From the NCBI GenBank assembly GCA_965370045.1, contig CBDUSI010000066.1, positions 1 to 25,334 on the forward strand: a stretch of 25,334 nt of DNA, written 5' to 3'. A program made the translations under genes and the position numbers. Numbering within the stretch: position 1 is the stretch's first letter; each line of letters starts with the position of its first letter. Below are positions 15,139 through 22,400 of the stretch, piece by piece. Origin of the DNA: CAZONU01 sp965370045 (GTDB lineage Bacteria; Planctomycetota; SZUA-567; JAKLDR01). The notes below the pieces were generated by a model that was given only the letters and a program-made list of their open reading frames with translations, was not told the DNA's origin and ran no database searches.

Positions 15139-15180
15139 CTACCCTCCGAACCGGGACGCTGAGACTGAAGGAGCTTGCCC

Positions 15181-15951
15181 ATGGCGCAAATCGCCGCCCA
15201 GATGTACACCGTCCGCGAGTTCACCAAGACCCCCGCGGAGCTGGCGGCGGCCTACGAGAAGGTCGCGAAGATAGGCTACAAGGCCGTGCAGGCCTCCGGC
15301 CACGGCCCCATAGACCCGGCCGAGCTCAAGAAGGTCCTGGACGGCAACGGCCTGACGCTCTGCGCCACGCACGACCAGTTCGAACGCTTCACCGACGAGC
15401 TCGACCAGCTCATCGCCGACCACCAGCTATGGGGCTGCAAGTACCCGGCCGTCGGCGGCATCCCCGGAGAGCTGCGCACCGCCGAGGGCTATCTCGGCTT
15501 CGCCAGACAGTTCAACGAGATCGGCGCGAAGCTCCGCGAAGCCGGCATGCTCTTCTGCTACCACAATCACGACAGCGAATTCGCGAAGTTCAATGGCCGG
15601 ACAGCCATGGAAATCATCATGGAGAACTCCGAGCCGGGGCACGTCTCCATGGAAATCGACACCTTCTGGGTGGTCGCCGGAGGAGGCGACCCCGCCGCCT
15701 GGGTAGCCAGGTGCGGGGGACGCGGCCCGACCCCGCTCCTGCATCTCAAAGACCTGGCCATCGATCCGGAGACGCGCGAGCGCCTCTTCGCCGAGGTGGG
15801 CGAGGGCAACCTCAACTGGCCGGCAATCCTGGACGCGGCCCGGAAAGCCGCCGTGGAATGGTACATCGTCGAGCAGGATACCTGCGCGGGCGATCCTTTT
15901 GACAGTTTGAAGAAAAGCTACGAGAACCTACGCAAAATGGGCCTGGAGTAG
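15181..15951 (+). CDS. Sugar phosphate isomerase/epimerase-like TIM-barrel protein (second paralogue)
   Basis: This 256-aa protein has the same architecture as its neighbour at 14179: QIAAQMYTVREFTKTPAEL at the start, CYHNHDSEF, MEIDTFWVVAGG, LLHLKDL and VGEGNLNWPAIL. The candidate metal ligands are kept, so both copies look active. ATG 15181 is 7 nt after AAGGAG; the TTG at 15175 is too close to that site. Its stop codon abuts the hisS start with no gap, so translation of the synthetases may be coupled to it. The metabolic meaning of that link is unknown. The pair probably arose by local duplication. Confidence 0.83.
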   Translation: MAQIAAQMYTVREFTKTPAELAAAYEKVAKIGYKAVQASGHGPIDPAELKKVLDGNGLTLCATHDQFERFTDELDQLIADHQLWGCKYPAVGGIPGELRTAEGYLGFARQFNEIGAKLREAGMLFCYHNHDSEFAKFNGRTAMEIIMENSEPGHVSMEIDTFWVVAGGGDPAAWVARCGGRGPTPLLHLKDLAIDPETRERLFAEVGEGNLNWPAILDAARKAAVEWYIVEQDTCAGDPFDSLKKSYENLRKMGLE

Positions 15952-17373
15952 ATGGACAAGAGGATTCAGGCCCCCCGGGGCACGCACGACCTTCTGGGCG
16001 ACGAGTTGACACGCCTCGAAGCGTTGGAACGCCTGGCGGCCAACACCGCCAAGCTGTGGGGCTACACCGGCATCCGCACGCCGGTCTTCGAGCACACCGG
16101 CCTTTTCACGCGCTCCATCGGCGAAGCCACGGACATCGTCGAGAAGGAGATGTTCACCATACCGCGCCGGACGGAAAAGCCGGGGGCGGACAGCTTCACC
16201 CTGCGGCCGGAGAACACCGCCGGCGTGGTCCGCGCCTATCTGGAACATAACCTGCATAAAACCCAGGGGCTGGCCAAGCTCTGTTACGTCGGCCCGCAGT
16301 TCAGGCGCGAAAGACCGCAAAAGGGCCGCCTGCGCGAGTTCAACCAGATGGGCGCCGAGGTGCTGGGAATCAAGCGGGGCGAGTCGGGCGCGAACTACAC
16401 CGCCTACGCCGAGGTGATGCTGCTCGCCGCCGAGATACTCGCGCGCGCGGGCCTCAAAGGACTCAAGCTTAAGTTCAATAGCGTGGGCTGCTCACGTGAA
16501 GGCTGTCGTGACGGTTACCGCGAGAGGTTGAAGGACGCGTTGACGGCGCGGAGGAATAATCTCTGCGGCGACTGCCAGCGGCGCACCGACCGCAACGTCT
16601 TCCGGGTGCTGGACTGCAAGAAGCCCAACTGCCGGGAGATATGCGCCTCCTTCATAGATAGCGAACGCCAAAGGAGCGAGCCAGCATTCTGCAAAGCCTG
16701 TGTTGCCCAACTTATGTATGTGATAAGCACGTTCCAAGCGTTGCGTTCGCAGACCGTGCAGCAGACCGTGCAACTGACCTACAATCCGACCCCCGACCCG
16801 AATTTGGCGGGAACCGTTTTCGAACTCACCGACCCGGATTTGGTCCGCGGGCTTGACTATTACACGGGAACCGTTTTCGAATTCACCGCCGAGGGCCTCG
16901 GCTCCCAGGACGCCGTCGGCGGCGGGGGCAGCTACGACGGGCTGATCGAGGAATTGGGCGGTCCCAGCCTGGGCGCCACTGGCTTTGCTCTCGGCCTGGA
17001 ACGCATCCTGATCGCCCAGCGGGCAGCCGGCGTCGATTCCGATTCCGTCCAAATCCCGGAAGTCGGGCCGCTGGTCTATGTAGCGGCTGCCGAGCGGGCG
17101 CAACCCCTCAGTGCGTCTGAAATTGCCACTTGCTACCGCATCGCCGTTGGGCTGCGGCAGGAGCAAGTACCTGTCGAGTACGACTTGTCCGGTCGAAGTC
17201 TTAAGGCTCAGATGAAACAAGCTGACAAACTCAACGCCCGCCTGGCGGTTATTATCGGGGAGGACGAGATCAAGCACGAAGAGGCCACGCTCAAGGACAT
17301 GCAGACCGGCGAGCAGAAGCCGGTCAAACAGGTCGACCTCGCCGCGGAGATCAGGAAGGTAATCGGAAGCTGA
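15952..17373 (+). CDS. hisS: Histidyl-tRNA synthetase with an internal partial duplication
   Basis: This class II enzyme charges tRNA-His in the cytoplasm. The 473-aa protein has the start RIQAPRGTHDLLGDE, motif 2 with FRRERPQKGRLREFNQMG, a Cys-rich insertion (about 185-250), the histidine-binding signature LVRGLDYYTGTVFE (about 297-310), GGGGSYDGLIEELGG, motif 3 ATGFALGLERIL and a complete C-terminal anticodon-binding domain. Just before the signature, residues 282-293 (DPNLAGTVFELT) repeat the ends of residues 294-312 with the core deleted. Part of the gene (about 16,460-17,260) has lower G+C than its neighbours, about 48% at 16,681-16,740. The start abuts the previous stop and the end overlaps aspS by one base (TGATG). 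Confidence 0.93.
   Translation: MDKRIQAPRGTHDLLGDELTRLEALERLAANTAKLWGYTGIRTPVFEHTGLFTRSIGEATDIVEKEMFTIPRRTEKPGADSFTLRPENTAGVVRAYLEHNLHKTQGLAKLCYVGPQFRRERPQKGRLREFNQMGAEVLGIKRGESGANYTAYAEVMLLAAEILARAGLKGLKLKFNSVGCSREGCRDGYRERLKDALTARRNNLCGDCQRRTDRNVFRVLDCKKPNCREICASFIDSERQRSEPAFCKACVAQLMYVISTFQALRSQTVQQTVQLTYNPTPDPNLAGTVFELTDPDLVRGLDYYTGTVFEFTAEGLGSQDAVGGGGSYDGLIEELGGPSLGATGFALGLERILIAQRAAGVDSDSVQIPEVGPLVYVAAAERAQPLSASEIATCYRIAVGLRQEQVPVEYDLSGRSLKAQMKQADKLNARLAVIIGEDEIKHEEATLKDMQTGEQKPVKQVDLAAEIRKVIGS
16795..16887 (+). repeat. In-frame tandem partial duplication inside hisS
   Basis: A 36-bp unit (16795-16830) is followed directly by a 57-bp unit (16831-16887). They share GACCCGxATTTGG at the front and GGGAACCGTTTTCGAA (within 16808-16824 and 16865-16881) at the back; the second has 21 extra bases encoding the signature core. 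A 12-bp tandem repeat (CAGACCGTGCAG/CAGACCGTGCAA) lies just upstream in the same gene, near 16750-16773. Confidence 0.85.
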
Positions 17374-19163
17374 TGGAAAAGCACCTCGAAACCGCCTACC
17401 GCAACCACACATGTGGGTCGCTCACCGTGGAAAACGCCGGCCAGGAGGTCAAGCTCGCCGGCTGGGCCGCCAACCGCCGCGACCACGGGGGGCTGATCTT
17501 CATCGACCTGCGCGACCGCTTCGGGGTGACTCAAGTAGTGGTCGATCCCCAGCGCGCCGACGAGGCCGCTCACAAAGCCGCCGAGAGCGTGCGCGCCGAG
17601 TTCGTGCTGGCCGTCTCCGGCGTCGTCGAGAAGCGCCTGGAGGGCAAGGAAAACCCGGACATGCCCACCGGCGGGGTCGAAGTGGTCGCCAGGGAGCTGA
17701 AAGTGCTCTCGCCGGCCAAGACCCCGCCTTTCGACATAAGTGAACACTGCAAGGCCGGCGAGGAGCAGCGCCTCAAGCACCGCTACCTGGACCTCCGCCG
17801 CCCGCAGATGCGCGATGCGATGCTCACCCGCAGCCGGGTGGCCGCTGCGGTGCGCGAGCACCTGGGCTCCCTGGGGTTCGTGGAAATAGAAACGCCGCTC
17901 CTGGCCAAGAGCACCCCGGAAGGCGCGCGTGACTACCTGGTTCCCAGCAGGCTCTACCACGGCAAGTTCTACGCGCTGCCCCAGAGTCCGCAGCTCTTCA
18001 AGCAGCTCCTGATGGTCTCCGGCTTCGACCGCTACTACCAGCTGGCCCGCTGCCTGCGCGACGAGGACCTGCGCGGCAACCGCCAGCCGGAGCACACCCA
18101 GATCGACATGGAGATGTCCTTCGCCGACCAGGAGGACGTCTTCGCCGTCGCCGAGGGGGTCATGGGCGCGGCCTTCAGGGCGGGGATAGATTACGAAGTC
18201 CAGGCGCCGTTCGCGCGCCTCACCTATGCAGAGGCCATGAGCCGCTTCGGCACCGACAAGCCCGATCTGCGCTTCGGGCTGGAAATGCAGGACGTCTCGG
18301 AGCTGGCCCGCGAGAGCGAGTTCAAGATATTCAAGGGCGCCGTCGAGAGGGGCGGGGTGGTCAAGGCCCTGAACGCCAATGGCGCGGCCAAACTCAGCCG
18401 CAAGCAGATAGACGGGCTGACCGAGGCCGCCGCGGTCTACGGTGCCAAGGGCCTGGCCTGGATAAAGGTCGAGGCCGACGGGAAAGCCAACTCGCCCATC
18501 GCCAAGTTCTTCGACGAGGGCTTGCTCGGCAAGATAATCGCGAAGCTCGGGGGGGAAGAGGGCGACCTGCTGCTCTTCGTCGCCGACGGGGCCAGCGTGG
18601 CCAATGCCTCGCTGGCCGCGGTGCGCAACAAATTGGGCCGCGACCTGGGGCTCATCAAGGAGGGCGCGTTCGCGTTCCTGTGGGTCACCGACTTCCCGCT
18701 CTTCGCCTGGAGCGAGGATGAGAAGCGCTGGGCCAGCGAACACCATCCATTCACCGCGCCCTACTGGGACGACCTTGATATTCTGGAGTCGGACCCCGGA
18801 AAGGTGCGCTCGCAGAGCTACGACCTGGTCTTGAACGGCGAGGAGCTGGCCTCGGGCTCGGTGAGAATCCACGATCCGCGGGTGCAGAAGCGCATCTTCG
18901 AGGTGCTCAAGATATCCGCGGAGGAGGTCGCCGAGCGCTTCGGTTTCTTCACCGAGGCGCTGGCCTACGGCACTCCCCCGCACGCGGGCATCGCCCCGGG
19001 CTTCGACCGCGTGGTCGCGGTGATGCTCGGCCAGGAGGGCATCCGCGACGTGATCGCCTTCCCCAAGACCCAGCGGGCCATCGATCCCATGACCGGCGCC
19101 CCGGGCGACGTGGGCGGGCGCCAGCTGGAGGAGCTGGGCCTCACGGTAGAGGCCGAGGACTGA
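17373..19163 (+). CDS. aspS: Aspartyl-tRNA synthetase
   Basis: This class II synthetase attaches aspartate to its tRNA in the cytoplasm. The 596-aa length is the bacterial form. It shows the OB-fold anticodon domain (LAGWAANRRDHGGLIFIDLRDRFG region, about 28-55), motif 2 with RCLRDEDLRGNRQPEHTQID (Arg at about 226), the bacterial GAD insertion (about 290-410) and motif 3 with GIAPGFDRVVAVMLG (Arg at about 546). Whether it also charges tRNA-Asn cannot be decided by eye. It overlaps hisS by one base and is followed 8 bp later by a secreted-protein gene, so it sits mid-operon. Confidence 0.94.
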   Translation: MEKHLETAYRNHTCGSLTVENAGQEVKLAGWAANRRDHGGLIFIDLRDRFGVTQVVVDPQRADEAAHKAAESVRAEFVLAVSGVVEKRLEGKENPDMPTGGVEVVARELKVLSPAKTPPFDISEHCKAGEEQRLKHRYLDLRRPQMRDAMLTRSRVAAAVREHLGSLGFVEIETPLLAKSTPEGARDYLVPSRLYHGKFYALPQSPQLFKQLLMVSGFDRYYQLARCLRDEDLRGNRQPEHTQIDMEMSFADQEDVFAVAEGVMGAAFRAGIDYEVQAPFARLTYAEAMSRFGTDKPDLRFGLEMQDVSELARESEFKIFKGAVERGGVVKALNANGAAKLSRKQIDGLTEAAAVYGAKGLAWIKVEADGKANSPIAKFFDEGLLGKIIAKLGGEEGDLLLFVADGASVANASLAAVRNKLGRDLGLIKEGAFAFLWVTDFPLFAWSEDEKRWASEHHPFTAPYWDDLDILESDPGKVRSQSYDLVLNGEELASGSVRIHDPRVQKRIFEVLKISAEEVAERFGFFTEALAYGTPPHAGIAPGFDRVVAVMLGQEGIRDVIAFPKTQRAIDPMTGAPGDVGGRQLEELGLTVEAED

Positions 19164-19171
19164 GGACTCTC

Positions 19172-20290
19172 GTGATCCGGCGCGCTTCCGCACTTCTTCT
19201 GGCCACGCTGGCCGCCGCCGCGCCGGCGGCGCTGGCCGGCGCCGAGAAGGAAAGACGGCCCGACGAACGCGAGAAGCTCGCCCTGATCGTCGACTACCTC
19301 CCGGCCTTCATGTACCGCGGCGAGAAGCTGGCCTACTCCTTCCGCGTCGAGCGGCGCCCCGGTCTCAAAGCCAAGCTGCCCTTCGAGATGTCCTGGCACT
19401 TCAAGGCGGACGAGAAGGGCAAGGCGCTCAAGCCCGGTTCGGCGGAGGGCGTCACCGAGAAGCACTTCAGCATCGTGCGCGGGTTCTTGAGGGTACCCAG
19501 GGGCGCGCGGATATTTCGTTACCAACTGAAGTCCGGCGGCAAGGTGCTGGGCTCCGGGCAGGCGCGGCTGGTCGGCGAGGACGAGAAGTGGCCCAAGGGG
19601 GCGCGCGCGGTCTGGAACGGGATCGCCGTCAATGGCGATCGCGTGATCCTCACCCTGGAGGAGCGGGGCGCCAAGGTCGACAACAAGTGGAAGCCGATCC
19701 GCTGGATATGGGAGAAGGGCCGCGCGCGGGCCGGGAACGTGGTGCTGGCCGGGCCGCGCCTGGCCGCGGCGCACAAGAAGAGCTACCAGGACCTGCTGGC
19801 CGGCAGCGCGACCAAGCTCAAGATCGTGGCACTGGCCCCGCCCGCCGCGAAGGGCGCGCGCCGGGGCGCGCCGGCCCAGGGCATCTACCGGCTGGTGGAA
19901 CTGGTGGAGTCCCGGGTGCTGCCGGCCGCCGGAGGGGCCGACCTCGTCGTGCTGGTGGCCCCGCCGGAAGACCCGGAGATGGCCACCGAGCCGCGGCGCT
20001 ACCGCCAGGGGCTCGACTGGATACTCTCGCGCCTCAAGCGCGCCAAGGTCCAGCGCGTGGCCCTGGTTCCACCGCTCACCAAGCGCGTGCCGGGCAGGCA
20101 GCTGGCCGCCTACGCGAAGCACTGCCAGAAGTCCGCCGCCGTGTACAAGACCCGCTTCCTGAAGACCGACGATCTCCTGGAGAACGAATACTGGGTCCCG
20201 GAAGGCGCCCTCGGCAAGGTCACCGGCCGCTATCCCAACGCGAAGGGCCAGAAGGCCCTGACCGAGCTGATAAAGGAAGCCTACAAGTGA
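19172..20290 (+). CDS. Secreted hypothetical protein with a GDSL/SGNH-like C-terminus
   Basis: The 372-aa protein has a signal peptide (MIRRASALLLATLAAAAPAA, cleavage near residue 23). A beta-rich domain covers about residues 30-190. The C-terminal half (about 200-372) has alternating strands and helices (ADLVVLVAPPEDPEM; VQRVALVPPLTKR) and ends GRYPNAKGQKALTELI. That ending resembles the DxxHPNxxG block of SGNH hydrolases but without the catalytic Asp and His, so activity is doubtful. The SGNH link is a weak inference. GTG 19172 follows GAGGA by 5 nt. The stop overlaps the TonB-like gene by 4 bp (GTGA), so the two are probably co-translated and may act together in the periplasm. Confidence 0.72.
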   Translation: MIRRASALLLATLAAAAPAALAGAEKERRPDEREKLALIVDYLPAFMYRGEKLAYSFRVERRPGLKAKLPFEMSWHFKADEKGKALKPGSAEGVTEKHFSIVRGFLRVPRGARIFRYQLKSGGKVLGSGQARLVGEDEKWPKGARAVWNGIAVNGDRVILTLEERGAKVDNKWKPIRWIWEKGRARAGNVVLAGPRLAAAHKKSYQDLLAGSATKLKIVALAPPAAKGARRGAPAQGIYRLVELVESRVLPAAGGADLVVLVAPPEDPEMATEPRRYRQGLDWILSRLKRAKVQRVALVPPLTKRVPGRQLAAYAKHCQKSAAVYKTRFLKTDDLLENEYWVPEGALGKVTGRYPNAKGQKALTELIKEAYK

Positions 20291-21006
20291 GCGCGCGCCC
20301 GGAGCGCGCCGTCCCGGCCGAAAGCCGCTCCGAGCTGGCCCTCTGCGCGGTGCTGGCCGCGGCCGTTCACCTGCCTCTCTTGGCATGGGGCACGGTCCTG
20401 CTCCTGGCCGAACCGGCCGCCGCGGCGCAGCGGCCTGGAAATATTTCCATAGAAGTGGACATCTCCTCGCCGCGGCCCAGCGCCGAGCTCTCGCCCGCGG
20501 AGCGGCCGGAGATAGAGGTCGACGAGCCGGAGGCGCTCGAGCGGCCCCGCGAGCGCCTCGCGCTGCCCGCGCCCCAGGAGCCCGCCGAGCCGGAACCGGA
20601 GCCGGAACCGCGGCGCAAGTTCGAGATCGAGGCGCCCCCCACCCCGGAGGAGGTCACCAAGCCGATATCCAAACCCTCGACGCCCAGCGTCAGGACCGGG
20701 GTCACCGGCAACCGCGCCGCGCGCATCGGCCGGCACCACGTAATCCATCCCGACGACGGCACCGGGCGCTCGCCCCGGGAGGGGGTTGCCAAAGTAAGAG
20801 TGAGAGTGCTGGCCTCCGGCCGCGGGGCGGAGCTTAAGCTGGTGGAGTCCAGCGGGCACCGCGACCTCGACCGCGCGGCGCTGCGCGGCCTCAGGCGCGC
20901 GCGTTTCGAGCCGGCCACCAGGAACGGCAAGCCGGTGGACTCGGTTATCGTCCAGTCGGTTCGCTTCCGGAAGAAAGAAAAGCGGGGACGGCCCCCGGCT
21001 GAGTGA
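20287..21006 (+). CDS. TonB-family energy-transducing protein
   Basis: TonB proteins carry energy from the inner-membrane ExbB/ExbD motor to outer-membrane receptors. The 239-aa product has one N-terminal membrane segment (about residues 18-42), a Pro/Glu-rich periplasm-spanning stretch (EPEPEPEPRRKFEIEAPP and surroundings) and a C-terminal TonB domain (about 165-230) with GVAKVRVRVLASGRG, SGHRDLDRAALRGLRRARFEPA and VDSVIVQSVRFR. The GTG start overlaps the preceding stop. ExbB, ExbD and a receptor are absent from the window. It ends a five-gene run starting at 15181 and converges on the repeat-protein gene with 12 bp between stops. Placement behind tRNA synthetase genes is unusual. Confidence 0.85.
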   Translation: MSARPERAVPAESRSELALCAVLAAAVHLPLLAWGTVLLLAEPAAAAQRPGNISIEVDISSPRPSAELSPAERPEIEVDEPEALERPRERLALPAPQEPAEPEPEPEPRRKFEIEAPPTPEEVTKPISKPSTPSVRTGVTGNRAARIGRHHVIHPDDGTGRSPREGVAKVRVRVLASGRGAELKLVESSGHRDLDRAALRGLRRARFEPATRNGKPVDSVIVQSVRFRKKEKRGRPPAE

Positions 21007-21018
21007 GCGCGGGGGGCG

Positions 21019-22236
21019 CTACCTTCTCCGCCGCCGGCGGATGCGCCGGCGGCTCTTGGAACGCTTGACGGTCTTCATCACGTCGGCCCGGCCGATCTCC
21101 TCGGGGGCCTCCTCCACCTGGATTTCCGCGGAGCCCTCGGGCATCTCGATGACCGGTAGTTGGGCGGGTTCAGGAGCCGCCGCCGCCTCCTCCTCCTGTT
21201 CGGCGGGCGCCGGCCGGGTCCGCGCCGGGGCGGCTTTCTCCTTGCCGCCGGGGCTCTCGCCCATGGCGGCCAGGAGCTCGGTGTAGAAGGCGGCCTTCTC
21301 CTCGATCCCCGCCTCCTGGGCAACGCGCAGCGCGTCGGCGATGCGTCCGGCCTTCTCGTACTTCTCAATCAGCCGGGTCTGGCGCTGGACGTCGCCCATC
21401 TGCCGGGCGACGCTGCTGGAAAGCGCCTTGGCCTCGCGGCCCTTGCCGGCCCGCTTGTAGACCCCGATGGCCTCCTCGACCAGCCCGGACTTCTTGGCCA
21501 CCTCGGCGGCCACCGAGGGCATCCCCGCGCGCTCGTAAAGCTCCACGGCCAGCTCGACGTCGCCGGCCTCCTCGGCGACCCGCGCGGCATCGGCGGCCCT
21601 GCCGGCCTTGTCATAAATGGCCACCGCGCGCTCGATCATGCCGTGCTCCGTAGCCACCTGCACGGCGTCGTCGAACATCCCGGCCTGCTCGTAATCGTCG
21701 ATGGCCTGGGCGGCCAGGCCCGACTCCACGGCCAGCGCGGCGGCGTCTGCGAACCTGCCGGCCTGCTCGTAGACCTCGATGGCCCGGCCGGTCCAGCCGG
21801 CGTCCAGGGCCACGCGCACGGCGTCTTTGTGGCGCTTCTTGGCGGCGTAGAGCTCGATGGCCCGGGCGGTCATGCCCGCCTCCACGGCGACCTCCGCGGC
21901 GTCGACCAGGTCGCCGGACTCCTCCAGGCCGGCGATGGCCCGCTCGTAGAGCCCCCCGGCGCGCGCGGCCATGGAGGCGTCGCGGGCCGAGCGCGCGGCG
22001 CTGACCAGCCGCCCGGCCTTCTCGTAGACCTCGATGGCCCGCTCGGTGGACCCCGCGTCCGCGGCCAGTCCCGCGGCATCGTCGGTGCGCCCGGCGCCCT
22101 CGAAGAATTCCACCGCGAAGTTGACGTACTTGGCCTCCACCGGGACCCGGCCGACCATCTTGCGGATGATCTCCGCCCGGCCCTGGTCGGAGGTTATCTG
22201 CGACAGCAGCTTCTCGATATCCACCTGGTTCGCCAT
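21019..22236 (-). CDS. Alpha-helical repeat protein of 26-residue units with an arginine-rich tail
   Basis: This 405-aa protein contains about nine consecutive units of 26 residues, consensus AG-xxxRAIEVYEKAGRxxDAARVAxE, covering about residues 55-310. Each unit should form a helical hairpin, giving a solenoid related in spirit to TPR or Sel1 repeats but shorter. An Ala/Pro/Glu-rich, acidic linker (about 325-385) follows, then a tail KRSKSRRRIRRRRRR. No signal peptide or membrane segment is seen, so it is probably cytoplasmic. The basic tail could bind nucleic acid, ribosomes or membranes; this is inference. ATG 22236 follows GGGGGAGGA by 5 nt. It diverges from the GH57 gene. No gene name can be given. 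Confidence 0.8.
   Translation of the reverse strand: MANQVDIEKLLSQITSDQGRAEIIRKMVGRVPVEAKYVNFAVEFFEGAGRTDDAAGLAADAGSTERAIEVYEKAGRLVSAARSARDASMAARAGGLYERAIAGLEESGDLVDAAEVAVEAGMTARAIELYAAKKRHKDAVRVALDAGWTGRAIEVYEQAGRFADAAALAVESGLAAQAIDDYEQAGMFDDAVQVATEHGMIERAVAIYDKAGRAADAARVAEEAGDVELAVELYERAGMPSVAAEVAKKSGLVEEAIGVYKRAGKGREAKALSSSVARQMGDVQRQTRLIEKYEKAGRIADALRVAQEAGIEEKAAFYTELLAAMGESPGGKEKAAPARTRPAPAEQEEEAAAAPEPAQLPVIEMPEGSAEIQVEEAPEEIGRADVMKTVKRSKSRRRIRRRRRR
21030..21053. terminator. Hairpin at the convergent ends of the TonB-like and repeat-protein genes
   Basis: GCCGCCGGC (21030-21038) pairs perfectly with GCCGGCGGC (21045-21053) over a 6-nt loop. It lies inside the arginine-tail codons of the minus-strand gene and 24 bp past the TonB-like stop. 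There is no T-run, so it may only slow polymerase. Confidence 0.35.
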
Positions 22237-22294
22237 TTCCGTCCTCCCCCGCCAGTTGCCGCGGAACCAAAGCCGCCCGACGCTGCCCCGGACC

Positions 22295-22323
22295 TTTATC
22301 CGGAATCAGGCCGCCGCCTGCAA
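22295..22323 (-). promoter_or_regulatory. Promoter candidate for the repeat-protein gene
   Basis: On the minus strand TTGCAG (22318-22323), 17 bp, then GATAAA (22295-22300). It overlaps a small palindrome CCGGA-N6-TCCGG (22288-22303). Expected leader about 50 nt. Confidence 0.38.
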
Positions 22324-22362
22324 GCGAAATACGCCCCGATCCGGCCGGGAGAAACCCAAGTC

Positions 22363-22391
22363 TTGCGGGCAGAGCCCCCTGCGGGTAGACT
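22363..22391 (+). promoter_or_regulatory. Promoter candidate for the GH57 gene
   Basis: TTGCGG (22363-22368), a 17-bp spacer, then TAGACT (22386-22391). The predicted start (near 22398) would be only a few bases before ATG 22401, so the message would be almost leaderless, in tension with the TGAGG at 22391-22395. Confidence 0.4.
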
Positions 22392-22400
22392 CTGAGGCCG

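Noticed and set aside
17208..19193. 661-codon minus-strand frame opposite hisS/aspS
   Set aside because: It is antisense to two unmistakable tRNA synthetases and has no recognisable domains.
21369..22079. Regular DNA repeats of 78 bp that could suggest an array
   Set aside because: They reflect the 26-residue protein repeat, with diverged bases and conserved amino acids; there are no CRISPR-like identical repeats or spacers.
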